This document shows, piece by piece, positions 31,589-39,547 of a stretch of DNA of 64,000 bases; position 1 is the first letter of the stretch, and each line of letters starts with the position of its first letter. The notes under the pieces were generated by a model, which saw only the letters and a list, made by a program, of their open reading frames with translations, made no database searches and had not been told where the DNA came from. The position numbers and the translations under genes were made by a program. The DNA comes from Pseudonocardia sp. SCN 73-27 (lineage in GTDB: Bacteria; Actinomycetota; Actinomycetes; Mycobacteriales; Pseudonocardiaceae). Location of the stretch: assembly GCA_001725415.1 (NCBI GenBank), contig MEGH01000016.1, positions 79,721 through 143,720 on the forward strand. Direction: 5' to 3'.

Positions 31589-32440
31589 GTGCGTCCGCGC
31601 AGCTACCTCTACGTGCCGGGCGACCGCGACGAGCGCTTCGCCCGCGCTGCCGAGCGCGGCGCGGACGCACTGGTGTTCGACCTGGAGGACGCCGTCGCCC
31701 CGCCGGCCAAGGACGCCGCCCGGGCCGCCGTCGCCGCACACCTGCGTGCGGCGACGGCCCGCGGCGGCCCCGAGCGCTGGGTGCGGGTGAACGCCGACCG
31801 GCTCGCCGAGGACGTCGCCGCCGTCACCTGCGTCGCCCTGTCGGGCGTCCTGCTCCCCAAGGCGACGCCGGAGTCGTTGCGCCGCACCGACTCCCTGCTC
31901 CTCGACGCGGAACGGGCCGCCGGTGTGCGGCCCGGGTCCGTGGCAGTCCTGCCGGTCGTCGAGACGGCGGCCGGGCTCCTCGAGGTCGCCGCGCTGTCCC
32001 GCGGGCCCCGCGTGCAGCGGCTCGCGATCGGTGAGGCCGACCTGGCCGCCGATCTCGGCCTCGTACCCGGCCCCGACCGCGCCGAGCTGGCACCCCACCG
32101 GGCGGCGATCGTCGTCGCCTCGGCGGCGGCCGGGCTCGTCGCACCCGTCGCGCCCGTCGAGACCGACCTGACGGCCACCGACGACCAGCTCGCGGCGAGC
32201 ACCGCCGCCCTGCTGCGGCAGGGGTTCCGGGCCCGGACCGCGGTCCATCCCACGCAGATCCCGGTGATCAACGCCGCGTTCACGCCGACCGCCGACGAGC
32301 TGGACCGGGCGCGGGCGGTCGTCGACACACTCGACGCTGCCGGATCCGGCATCGCGATCGACCCGCGGACCGGCCGCATGCTCGACGAGGCCGTCGTCCG
32401 CTCCGCGCGCGACGTGCTCGCGCGCGCCGGATCCGGGTAG
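31589..32440 (+). CDS. CitE-like (HpcH/HpaI family) CoA lyase
   Basis: The 283-residue protein has the CitE start S-Y-L-Y-V-P-G-D and the metal-site strand V-F-D-L-E-D-A-V. P-V-V-E-T-A-A-G-L, the Asp-containing I-G-E-A-D-L-A-A-D-L-G, and A-V-H-P-T-Q-I follow. Family members are citryl-, malyl- or citramalyl-CoA lyases and thioesterases. It is the last gene of cluster B, 4 bp after the hydantoinase-type gene, and could release acetyl-CoA, glyoxylate or pyruvate from the CoA ester made by the CoA-transferase. A terminator hairpin follows. Confidence 0.9.
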   Translation: MRPRSYLYVPGDRDERFARAAERGADALVFDLEDAVAPPAKDAARAAVAAHLRAATARGGPERWVRVNADRLAEDVAAVTCVALSGVLLPKATPESLRRTDSLLLDAERAAGVRPGSVAVLPVVETAAGLLEVAALSRGPRVQRLAIGEADLAADLGLVPGPDRAELAPHRAAIVVASAAAGLVAPVAPVETDLTATDDQLAASTAALLRQGFRARTAVHPTQIPVINAAFTPTADELDRARAVVDTLDAAGSGIAIDPRTGRMLDEAVVRSARDVLARAGSG

Positions 32441-32451
32441 CCTGCATCACA

Positions 32452-32470
32452 GGACGTCTCGCCGACGTCC
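32452..32470 (+). terminator. Terminator hairpin after cluster B
   Basis: GGACGTC (32452-32458) and GACGTCC (32464-32470) form a perfect 7-bp stem with a 5-nt loop, 12 bp after the CitE-like stop. This marks the likely 3' end of the ~17-kb cluster B transcript. Confidence 0.6.
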
Positions 32471-32490
32471 GCTCCCCGGGGTGAAGAAGC

Positions 32491-32513
32491 CGCCTCCCCT
32501 CACCACGGAGGCG
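32491..32513 (+). promoter_or_regulatory. Hairpin that would hide the STAS-gene ribosome binding site
   Basis: CGCCTCC (32491-32497) is complementary to GGAGGCG (32507-32513). The right arm is the Shine-Dalgarno sequence for the ATG at 32518. Folding would block initiation, so translation may depend on temperature, a protein or coupled transcription. The pairing is seen; the role is inferred. Confidence 0.45.
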
Positions 32514-32517
32514 CTGG

Positions 32518-32892
32518 ATGACGCTCGCGCACAACGGATTCCTGGCAATCGAGTCGCCCGCCCCGGCCGTGCACCTCGTCCGCGTGACCGGTGACCTCGA
32601 CGCCGCGACGGCGAACCGGGTCCTGCGGCTCGTCGACGCGCGGGTGCAGCTCGTCGCGGCCGGCAGCTGCGTGACCCGGCACGTGCTCGTCGACCTGTCC
32701 GGTGTCGCGTCGCTGGCGCCCGGCACGGTCACGGTCCTCGACCGGGCGCGTGAGGTCGCGGAGGCGCACGGGCTGACGGTCGACCTCGTCGGCACGTCCA
32801 AGCACACCGTCGCCCTCAGCGGCCGCGACCGGCACATGCTGTTGCGGTTCCGGGCGTTCCCGTCGGTCGGGGTGGCGCTCGACTCCGTGTGA
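32518..32892 (+). CDS. STAS-domain protein
   Basis: The 124-residue protein fits the STAS fold of anti-sigma-factor antagonists (V-H-L-V-R-V-T-G-D-L-D, V-L-V-D-L-S-G-V-A-S-L). The loop that normally holds the phosphorylatable Ser (D-S-S-G) reads A-P-G-T-V, so control by phosphorylation may be lost. It stands alone, without an anti-sigma kinase nearby. Confidence 0.75.
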   Translation: MTLAHNGFLAIESPAPAVHLVRVTGDLDAATANRVLRLVDARVQLVAAGSCVTRHVLVDLSGVASLAPGTVTVLDRAREVAEAHGLTVDLVGTSKHTVALSGRDRHMLLRFRAFPSVGVALDSV

Positions 32893-32935
32893 GACTCGGG
32901 TGGCGGTGCCACCAGGGCCGGGCCAGGATTCGACC

Positions 32936-33358
32936 ATGCCGATCCCGGTCAGCGGTTTCTCCCACGTCCGCATCACCGTCACCGACATCGAGCGCTCCAA
33001 GCGCTTCTACGACGACGTCCTCGGGCTGCCGGTCGCCTTCCAGCTCCCGCCCGACGCCGACGAGAAGACCCACGAGGAGAACTGGTGGCTCTTCGGCGGG
33101 GTGGTCTACCAGGTCCCCGGCGGGTTCTTCGGGCTGCGTCCCGTCGCCCCCGCCGACGACTCGTTCACCGAGGACCGCGCCGGGCTCGACCACCTGAGCT
33201 TCGCCGTGCCCTCGCGTGCCGACCTCGACGCCGCCGCCGCGCGCCTCGACGAACTCGGCATCGCCCATGACGGAGTCAAGGACATCGGGATCGGCTGCCT
33301 GCTGGAGTTCCGCGACCCCGACAACATCGCGCTGGAGCTGTGGGCCGACGCCTCCTGA
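32936..33358 (+). CDS. VOC (glyoxalase/bleomycin-resistance) family protein
   Basis: The 140-residue protein has paired beta-alpha-beta-beta-beta modules: F-S-H-V-R-I-T-V-T-D and L-D-H-L-S-F-A-V, with a C-terminal E-F-R-D-P-D-N-I-A-L-E-L. The His and Glu positions can bind a metal as in glyoxalases. It could be a lyase, epimerase or binding protein; context gives no further clue. The ATG at 32936 is chosen because the fold begins right after it. Confidence 0.82.
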   Translation: MPIPVSGFSHVRITVTDIERSKRFYDDVLGLPVAFQLPPDADEKTHEENWWLFGGVVYQVPGGFFGLRPVAPADDSFTEDRAGLDHLSFAVPSRADLDAAAARLDELGIAHDGVKDIGIGCLLEFRDPDNIALELWADAS

Positions 33359-33361
33359 TCC

Positions 33362-33910
33362 TCACGGGCGGGGCGCCCACACCGTCAGGTCCTGCCAGGT
33401 CACCCGCCTGCCCCGGCGCAGCGCACCCGGTCCGCCCGGGGCCGGGTGGCCGAGACAGACGAGGAACTCGGGCGTCCAGCCGGCCGGGACGTCGAGCACC
33501 GCGCCGACCGCGGCCCGGCTGAACGACGTCACCGGCCCGCCGCCGACGCCGAGCGCGTGCGCGGCGAGCAGCAGCGTCGCGGCGGCGGTACCGACGTCGA
33601 CCGAGAGGCTGTGCGCGTGGCGGGCGAAGCCGTAGTCGACGGCCAGGTCACGGTCGACGCAGATCCCCACCACCGCGACCGGGCGCTGCAGCATGCCCGG
33701 CGACACCATCCGCAGCGCCCGCAGCGTGCCCGGGTCGTCGCTGGCCACGAAACGTTGCAGGTGACGGTTGCCGGCCGTCGGCGCCCAGCGGGCCGCGTCG
33801 AGAATCCGTTCGAGCGTCTCCCGCGGGATCGGCTCGTCGGTCATCGCACGGACGACGCGGCGGCTGCGGATCGCGTCCAGGACGGGGTTCGGGTCGCTCT
33901 CTCCGCTCAC
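33362..33910 (-). CDS. Nitroreductase-family flavoprotein
   Basis: The 182-residue protein has the FMN-binding start R-S-R-R-V-V-R and A-A-R-W-A-P-T-A-G-N of the nitroreductase fold. Later segments D-V-G-T-A-A-A-T-L-L-L-A-A-H and P-E-F-L-V-C-L-G-H-P follow. Such enzymes reduce nitro groups, quinones or enones, or destroy FMN. The GTG start overlaps the preceding small gene by 4 bp (GTGA). It is the last gene of a three-gene operon with the 2-oxoacid decarboxylase. Confidence 0.85.
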   Translation of the reverse strand: MSGESDPNPVLDAIRSRRVVRAMTDEPIPRETLERILDAARWAPTAGNRHLQRFVASDDPGTLRALRMVSPGMLQRPVAVVGICVDRDLAVDYGFARHAHSLSVDVGTAAATLLLAAHALGVGGGPVTSFSRAAVGAVLDVPAGWTPEFLVCLGHPAPGGPGALRRGRRVTWQDLTVWAPRP

Positions 33911-34230
33911 GACGAGCGTCCCGGCACGTAGCGCCGGGCCAGCAGCGCGCCGAGCTCGGCGCAGACCGCGTCGAGGCGGGCGACGTACTCGTCGCGGCCC
34001 TCGCGCGGCACGGCGAGCTCGGGCAGTGGCCCGACGTGGTCGCGCGCGAAGGCGGCCGTCGGCTCCGACGCGCGGGCCGCGAGCCGGTCCGCGACCTTGT
34101 GCGCGGCCGTCAGCAGCCGCAGCGGGCCGTATTCGGCGGCCTCGTCGACCTGGGTCCGGGCGGCGGTGACGAGGTGGGCGAGCACCTCGAGGGCGTCGTC
34201 CTCGTCGAGGACCCACACGGGTTCGGTCAT
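33907..34230 (-). CDS. Uncharacterised small protein between decarboxylase and nitroreductase
   Basis: The 107-residue acidic protein is probably all-helical (A-L-E-V-L-A-H-L-V-T-A-A-R-T-Q-V-D-E-A-A-E). I recognise no known domain. The ATG at 34230 has GAGGGAACG upstream. It lies 17 bp after the decarboxylase stop and overlaps the nitroreductase start, so the three are co-expressed. It may be an accessory or chaperone-like partner. Confidence 0.7.
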   Translation of the reverse strand: MTEPVWVLDEDDALEVLAHLVTAARTQVDEAAEYGPLRLLTAAHKVADRLAARASEPTAAFARDHVGPLPELAVPREGRDEYVARLDAVCAELGALLARRYVPGRSS

Positions 34231-34247
34231 GACAGCGTTCCCTCCTC

Positions 34248-35918
34248 TCAGGGCTGCGGTGCGACGCCCAGCGCGCGGGTCAGCGTGGCCAGCAGCTCGG
34301 GGACGTCGTCGCGCGGGACGACAGCCTGGACGAGGGTGAACCCGTCCGGGTCCGTACAGGCCAACGCCGCGCGCAGCTCTCCCGCCGTGGTCGCGCGCAC
34401 CGCGGTGGCCCGCGCGCCGCCGCCGAACATCGCCGGGACCGCGGTCCAGTCCCAGCGGGCGATGTCGTTGTACGGCTCGTCGGGACCGTGGATGGCGCGT
34501 TCGACGGTGTAGCCGTCGTTGTCGACGACGACCACCAGCGCCGGCAGCCCCAGCCGCATGACCGTGCTCAGCTCCTGGACGGTCGTCTGCGCGGCGCCGT
34601 CGCCGATCAGCAGGACGCCGCGGCGGCCGGGCGCGGCCGTGCACACCCCGAGCAGCGCGGGCAGCGTGTACCCGATCGACGCCCACAGCGGCTGCCCCAC
34701 GAACGTCACGCCCGTCGGCAGCCGGTGCGGCGCCATCCCGTAGAAGCAGGTGCCCTGGTCGGCGAGGACGACGTCGCCCGCCCGCAGCGCCCCCGACACC
34801 TCCGTCCACAGGGTGTCCTGGTCGAGCGGGGTGTCGTCGGCGGCGGCGGTCGCCGCGGGCGCAGCAGCGGCGTCGGGTTCCGTGGCGGCCGGCAGGGCCG
34901 CGACCAGCGGCGCGAGCGCCTCCAGCGCGGCGGGCAGCGTCACCGGCGCGAACGTCGCCGCCCCGACCGACGCCGCGTCCGCGCCCAGCTCGATCGTCCG
35001 CGACCGCGTGATGCGCTGGGTGAACAGGCCGCTGTTGAGGTCGGTGAACTGCACCCCTGCGAGGACGAGCGCGGCAGCGTCCTCGACGACACGGCGCGTC
35101 TGCTCGGTGCTGCCCGCCGCACCCGAGTACGTCCCCGCGAAACCGGAGGCCGACTCGTCGAGCAGGCTCTTCGCCCACGGCGTCGTCGCGTGCGGGACGG
35201 CCCCGTCGCGCAGCAGCGCGGCGAGCCGGTCGCCCGCGTCGAACCGGTGCACGAGCAGGCCGGCGAGCACTCCGACCTCGGCGATCGACCCCGCCTCGCC
35301 CAGCAGCCGCCGCGCCGCCTCGGTGAACCCGGCGAGCGCCTCGGGATCGGTGCCGTCGACGGGCGGCGGCAGCGGCGTCGTCACCTGCTCGACCGGGGCC
35401 TCGGCGACGTCGGCGGCGAGCAGCAGGTAGCCCGGCAGCCGCTGGTCGCGGACCGCGACGAGGACCCGGTCGATCTCCGCGACCGCGTTGCCGGGGGTGA
35501 GGACGGTGCGGGCGCACGTGATGTCGGCGTGCATCGCGAGGAAGTGCCCGAACTCGCCGTCGCCCAGCGTGTGGTGCACCGGCGGGCGCAGCGCCTGCTT
35601 GGTCAGCGCCGGGGCGCCGACGACGTGCACCACCGGCACGTGCTCGGCGTAGCTGCCGGCGACCGCGTTGATCGCGCTCAGCTCGCCGACCCCGAACGTC
35701 GTGCACAGCGCCGCGACGCCGCGCAGCCGGGCGTACCCGTCGGCCGCGTAGCCGGCGTTGAGCTCGTTGGTGCAGCCGGTCCACTCGACGACGGGATGGC
35801 GGACGACGTGGTCGAGCATGCCCAGGCTGTAGTCGCCGGGAACGCCGAAGATGCGGCCGGCGCCCAACTCGGCGAGCCGGTCCATCAGGTGGTCGGCGAC
35901 GGTGTGGCGCGCGCTCAT
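34248..35918 (-). CDS. Thiamine-diphosphate 2-oxoacid decarboxylase (pyruvate/indolepyruvate type)
   Basis: The 556-residue protein has all marks of the non-oxidative decarboxylases: catalytic Glu in T-N-E-L-N-A-G-Y-A-A-D-G-Y-A-R, the H-H motif (V-H-H-T-L-G-D-G), and the ThDP/Mg motif G-D-G-A-A-Q then D-N-D-G-Y-T-V-E. A Pro/Ala-rich insertion sits near residues 350-365. It converts a 2-oxoacid (pyruvate, phenylpyruvate, indolepyruvate or branched-chain) to an aldehyde. The ATG has CCGGAGG upstream. First gene of the operon with the small protein and nitroreductase. Confidence 0.9.
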   Translation of the reverse strand: MSARHTVADHLMDRLAELGAGRIFGVPGDYSLGMLDHVVRHPVVEWTGCTNELNAGYAADGYARLRGVAALCTTFGVGELSAINAVAGSYAEHVPVVHVVGAPALTKQALRPPVHHTLGDGEFGHFLAMHADITCARTVLTPGNAVAEIDRVLVAVRDQRLPGYLLLAADVAEAPVEQVTTPLPPPVDGTDPEALAGFTEAARRLLGEAGSIAEVGVLAGLLVHRFDAGDRLAALLRDGAVPHATTPWAKSLLDESASGFAGTYSGAAGSTEQTRRVVEDAAALVLAGVQFTDLNSGLFTQRITRSRTIELGADAASVGAATFAPVTLPAALEALAPLVAALPAATEPDAAAAPAATAAADDTPLDQDTLWTEVSGALRAGDVVLADQGTCFYGMAPHRLPTGVTFVGQPLWASIGYTLPALLGVCTAAPGRRGVLLIGDGAAQTTVQELSTVMRLGLPALVVVVDNDGYTVERAIHGPDEPYNDIARWDWTAVPAMFGGGARATAVRATTAGELRAALACTDPDGFTLVQAVVPRDDVPELLATLTRALGVAPQP

Positions 35919-36251
35919 CGGGCCTCCGGTGTGCGGCGACGCGGGCGAGCGGATCTCTCCCGGGTGCGGGGATCACCCTGCCGCACAGCGCCCGTCGCGG
36001 CATCCGCCATTCGACGTGCGGTCCGCGACCGTCGTCGCGGACCGCACACCACGGACCCGGTCCGCCCGCCGAGCCGGTTCATTCGTCGAGGACGGGCACC
36101 CGCAGATCCGGTTCCGGCCCGGACCTGCGGTGATCGTCAACGGACCGTCCGATCATCACCGGGCGAGAAACACGGTGATGGTGAGCACGCGTGCGCGGTG
36201 CGACCATGCGAGTCGTCGCGACGACGCGGCACGGACAGGAGCGGAGCAGCG
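35919..36251. promoter_or_regulatory. Divergent intergenic region with a strong hairpin at 36016-36047
   Basis: No credible gene lies in these 333 bp. The main feature is a perfect 14-bp stem, GTGCGGTCCGCGAC (36016-36029), a 4-nt loop, and its complement (36034-36047). It lies between two divergent genes, so it is not a normal end-of-operon terminator. It could be an operator dyad, an attenuator in the decarboxylase leader, or a remnant terminator. The decarboxylase and Rieske promoters must also lie here but are not clear. Confidence 0.45.
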
Positions 36252-37262
36252 ATGTCGAGTTCGGACACACCGTCAGGCGCACCCGCGCCCGGGGGCGCGT
36301 CCCGGCTGACGACCTGGCACCGCGACCTCTTCGCCGCGATCACCGCATGGCCGTGGCTGCGCGACGCCGACGAGAAGGTCGCCGCCGTCGTCCTGCCGGT
36401 CTACGACCGACACCGCGCCAACCCCGTCGTCGAGCTCATGCACGGCGGCCGCTGGGCGGGGCACTCGCTGCACGCCGCACTCAGCGACCTTCCGATCGGG
36501 TTCTGGGCCGGGTCGGTGGTGCTCGACGTCCTCGGCAAGGACCGCGCCGGCAGCACTGGCCTCGACCCTGCCAGCACGCTCAGCGCCGCCGGGATCGCCG
36601 CGGCCGCCGCCACCGTCGCGACCGGGGCCACCGACTGGACCGTCAGCGACGGCGAGGACCGCCGCGTCGGCCTGCTGCACGGGATGATGAACCTCGCGGG
36701 CACCACGCTCGCCGCCGCGTCGCTGGCCGCCCGCGTCGCCGGGAAGCGTCGTCCCGCGCAGGCGCTCGGCATGGCGGGCATGGCCGTCACCGCCGCGGCC
36801 GGCTACGTCGGCGGACACCTCGTGCAGGGTCGCGGCCTCATGGTCAACCGGGTCGCCAACACCGCCGGCCCCAACCGGTGGGTCAAGGCGGTCGAGGAGA
36901 CCGACCTGCCGGACGGCGCCACCACCGGCGTCACCGTCGAAGGGCGGCAGGTCGTGCTCCACCGCTCCGGCGACGTCGTGTACGCCCTCGACGACCTCTG
37001 CAGCCACGCCGGGGGATTGCTCAGCCGCGGCGAGGTCGTCGACTGCGTCATCTCGTGCCCCCTGCACGAGTCGCTGTTCGACCTTCGCGACGGCCACATC
37101 GTCCGCGGCCCCGCCCACCACCCGCAGCCCGTGCTGCCCACCCGGATCCGCAACGGCTGGGTCGAGGTGCGGGGCTCACAGCCGCGGGCGCGCGGGACCC
37201 GGTCGGGTGCCGCGCCGGCCGAGGGCCGCACCCGGACCCGCAGTGCCCCCACCACCACCTAG
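36252..37262 (+). CDS. DUF2231 membrane protein fused to a Rieske domain
   Basis: The 336-residue protein has an N-terminal DUF2231-type membrane part (residues ~50-200) with S-D-L-P-I-G-F-W-A-G-S, several hydrophobic helices, and H-G-M-M-N-L-A. A Rieske [2Fe-2S] domain follows with C-S-H-A-G-G and C-P-L-H-E-S, then a Pro/Arg/Thr-rich tail. It is probably a membrane-bound electron carrier. The next gene encodes a second, soluble Rieske protein 9 bp downstream. Confidence 0.85.
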   Translation: MSSSDTPSGAPAPGGASRLTTWHRDLFAAITAWPWLRDADEKVAAVVLPVYDRHRANPVVELMHGGRWAGHSLHAALSDLPIGFWAGSVVLDVLGKDRAGSTGLDPASTLSAAGIAAAAATVATGATDWTVSDGEDRRVGLLHGMMNLAGTTLAAASLAARVAGKRRPAQALGMAGMAVTAAAGYVGGHLVQGRGLMVNRVANTAGPNRWVKAVEETDLPDGATTGVTVEGRQVVLHRSGDVVYALDDLCSHAGGLLSRGEVVDCVISCPLHESLFDLRDGHIVRGPAHHPQPVLPTRIRNGWVEVRGSQPRARGTRSGAAPAEGRTRTRSAPTTT

Positions 37263-37271
37263 GAGGCAGCC

Positions 37272-37628
37272 ATGGCATGGGAAGCGGTCGCGGACCTCGA
37301 CCAGCTCGAAGAGGGCGACATGATGGTCGTCGAGATGAAGGGCGAGCCCATCTGCGTGGTGCGGCTCTACGAGGACGAGGCCGTCGCCGTCCACAACACC
37401 TGCACGCATCAGCAACAGCCGCTCAACGAGGGCTACCTGCAGGAGGACGACACCCTCATCTGCCCGGCCCACAACTCCTGCTTCGACCTGCGCACCGGTG
37501 AGCCCCGCGGCGTGCCCGCGGTGAGCCCGATCCCGGTGTACGCCTGCAAGATCGAGGACGACGCGATCTGGGTCGACGCCGACCAGCAGCTCAACGACGC
37601 CGAGATCCCGCACAAGCCGTTCCACTGA
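37272..37628 (+). CDS. Rieske [2Fe-2S] ferredoxin-like protein
   Basis: The 118-residue soluble Rieske protein has cluster motifs C-T-H-Q-Q and C-P-A-H-N-S near residues 43-68, close in size to the ferredoxin components of aromatic-ring dioxygenases or nitrite-reductase small subunits. No oxygenase is adjacent. It follows the membrane Rieske protein with a GGAGG site before its ATG, so the pair probably exchanges electrons. Confidence 0.88.
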   Translation: MAWEAVADLDQLEEGDMMVVEMKGEPICVVRLYEDEAVAVHNTCTHQQQPLNEGYLQEDDTLICPAHNSCFDLRTGEPRGVPAVSPIPVYACKIEDDAIWVDADQQLNDAEIPHKPFH

Positions 37629-37667
37629 CGTCGGAACAGCCGCCGCCGCGGCGGGGTTGGCACCGGC

Positions 37668-38099
37668 ATGACCTCGTCCTCGTTCGACCCGCACGCGTTG
37701 CTCGCCGAGAGCCGGCTCGGAGTACTGGCGACGATCAAGGCCGACGGCCGCCCACAGCTCTCACCGGTCACCCCGTTCTACGACCGCGACGCCGGGCTGC
37801 TGCACGTGTCGATGACGGAGGGCCGCGCGAAGACCGCGAACCTGCGCCGTGACCCACGCGCGACCCTGGAGGTCACCAGCGCCGACGGGTGGGGCTGGGC
37901 GACGGTCGAGGGTGTCGCGACGCTCGTCGGTCCCGGCACCGACCCGAACGGCCCCGAGGTCGATGCGCTCGTCGGTTACTACCGGGCGGCCGCGGGTGAG
38001 CACCCGGACTGGCACGAGTACCGCCGGGTCATGGTCGACGACCGCCGCGTCCTCATGACGATGACGGTCGAGCACGTGTACGGCGCGCGCATCCGCTAG
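37668..38099 (+). CDS. Split-barrel (PPOX-class) F420- or FMN-dependent enzyme
   Basis: The 143-residue split beta-barrel protein has L-A-E-S-R-L-G-V-L-A-T-I-K-A-D-G-R-P-Q, then V-S-M-T-E-G-R-A-K-T-A-N-L-R-R-D-P-R. The R-A-K...N-L-R-R-D-P-R phosphate-binding pattern is frequent in F420-dependent members from actinobacteria. The leader holds a CCGCCGCGGCGG palindrome. The substrate is unknown. Its stop codon overlaps the antisense gene remnant at 38,096. Confidence 0.82.
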   Translation: MTSSSFDPHALLAESRLGVLATIKADGRPQLSPVTPFYDRDAGLLHVSMTEGRAKTANLRRDPRATLEVTSADGWGWATVEGVATLVGPGTDPNGPEVDALVGYYRAAAGEHPDWHEYRRVMVDDRRVLMTMTVEHVYGARIR

Positions 38100-38234
38100 C
38101 CCAGCAGCGGTCGCAGGTTCTCGTGGGCCCGGGCCGCGAGAAGAACCCGCAGCACAGGTGCAGGACCGCCCTGATCAGCAATCGACGACGTGACTGCCGA
38201 CGTTGCCCGTCGGGGTGGTCACGGCGATCTGCAC
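38096..38234 (-). pseudogene. Remnant of an NmrA-like NAD(P)-binding gene
   Basis: Two ends of one gene survive on the minus strand. From the GTG at 38234 the sequence reads V-Q-I-A-V-T-T-P-T-G-N-V-G-S-H-V-V, a textbook NmrA/SDR-like Rossmann start (T-x-x-T-G-N-V-G). It hits a stop two codons later (D-C-stop). About 40 bp on, in another frame, L-A-A-R-A-H-E-N-L-R-P-L-L-G-stop (stop at 38096) looks like the C-terminus of such a protein. Most of the coding region is gone. This is a deletion scar rather than a working gene. Confidence 0.6.
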
Positions 38235-38241
38235 GAGTCTC

Positions 38242-39501
38242 CTATCGGTCGTCCGGTTCGGGCTCCGGCCCACCCTCCCCCGCCCCACCGACAGTTCCGT
38301 CCCGGCGGACGCCGTCGCCTGCTCGCACGAGGCTCGCCGCGCCCGTGACGGCCAGGACGCCCGCCAGCACCACCAGCCCCACACCCGTCGACGCCCCGGC
38401 CGCGACCGCGCCGACCAGCAACGGACCGCCCGCGTCGCCCAGCTCGCGTCCGACCTCCGCCGACCCCATCGTCTGCCCCAGCCGTTCGGGCGGCGACGAC
38501 GCGGCGAGCGTCGCGAACGCGACGGGCGTCAGTACCCCGACACCCAACCCGACCAGGATCGCGGCCGGCACGATCCCTGCCAGGCCCGAGACTGTCGCGG
38601 CGACGACGAACCCGCCGACCATCGGCACGAACCCCAGCAGCAGCGCCGCCCGGGTGCCCAGCTCGCCACGGTCGTGCGCACGCCCGGCCCGGGGCTGGAC
38701 CAGCGTCGACGTCAGGGCGAGCAGCGCCACGACCGCGCCCGTCGCCACCGGGCCGAGCCCCACCGCCGCACCCAGCACCGGCAGGAACCCGACACCCACC
38801 GACAGCGCGGCGGTTGTCGCGGCGAGCGCCGCCGTCGGCCGCAGGAACGACGCCGACCCCAGCCTGCGGGCGAGGTCGACGACGGTCTGCCGCTTGCGCG
38901 GCAACGGATCGAGCACCGGCACCGCGACGACCACCCACACCGCGACGACCGCGGCCAGCACCCCGAGCGTCGCGAACAACAACGGCAGCCCGCCGAGCAC
39001 GACCAGCACACCGCCCAGGATCGGGCCCGCGGTGTAGCCCAGGCCCTTCCAGGCGCCGTACGAGCCGAAGGCCCGTCCCTGCTTCCCGCCGGCCGACAGC
39101 CGCCCGACCATCGCCCCGGCGGCCGGGGAGAACGCCGACGCCGCGGCACCCTGCCCGAGGCGCGCCAGCGTCAGCGCCACGACCGCACCCGACGCGGCGA
39201 CGACGCCGGTCGTCGCCAGCACCGCGTACACCCCCGACACCAGCGCGAACGCCACCAGTCCGCCCAGCAGCACTCGCCGCGGCCCCCACCGGTCGGCCAA
39301 CGACCCGAACACCGGCTTGAGCAGCACCTCCGCGCCGTCGTACACCGCGAGGACGACGCCCAGCGCCAGCAGCGACAGCCCGTCGCGACCGACCTCCGAC
39401 CCGACGCTCGCCGCCACCGCGTGTGCCCCGAACGCCGTGACGAACCCGGCCGCGTAGAGCGCAGCCGGCGCCCGCGTGCCCGCGGAGGTCACCGGGCCCA
39501 C
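38242..39501 (-). CDS. Major facilitator superfamily transporter
   Basis: The 419-residue membrane protein has about 12 hydrophobic segments and the MFS loop 2-3 signature (G-S-L-A-D-R-W-G-P-R-R-V-L-L-G-G). The second half-repeat follows a central loop after residue ~195 (D-P-L-P-R-K-R-Q-T-V). It is likely a drug-type exporter. The GTG start is an assumption, since no good ribosome binding site is seen; a second GTG lies three codons later. It ends eight bases from the NmrA-like remnant. Confidence 0.85.
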   Translation of the reverse strand: MGPVTSAGTRAPAALYAAGFVTAFGAHAVAASVGSEVGRDGLSLLALGVVLAVYDGAEVLLKPVFGSLADRWGPRRVLLGGLVAFALVSGVYAVLATTGVVAASGAVVALTLARLGQGAAASAFSPAAGAMVGRLSAGGKQGRAFGSYGAWKGLGYTAGPILGGVLVVLGGLPLLFATLGVLAAVVAVWVVVAVPVLDPLPRKRQTVVDLARRLGSASFLRPTAALAATTAALSVGVGFLPVLGAAVGLGPVATGAVVALLALTSTLVQPRAGRAHDRGELGTRAALLLGFVPMVGGFVVAATVSGLAGIVPAAILVGLGVGVLTPVAFATLAASSPPERLGQTMGSAEVGRELGDAGGPLLVGAVAAGASTGVGLVVLAGVLAVTGAASLVRAGDGVRRDGTVGGAGEGGPEPEPDDR

Positions 39502-39547
39502 ACGAGGAGGATGTCGACCCGCACGTCGTCGATCGTGCCCGGCACCC

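Noticed and set aside
37640-37655. CCGCCGCGGCGG palindrome before the split-barrel gene as an operator
   Set aside because: Simple CCG/CGG palindromes are expected by chance at this base composition, and nothing else supports regulation there.
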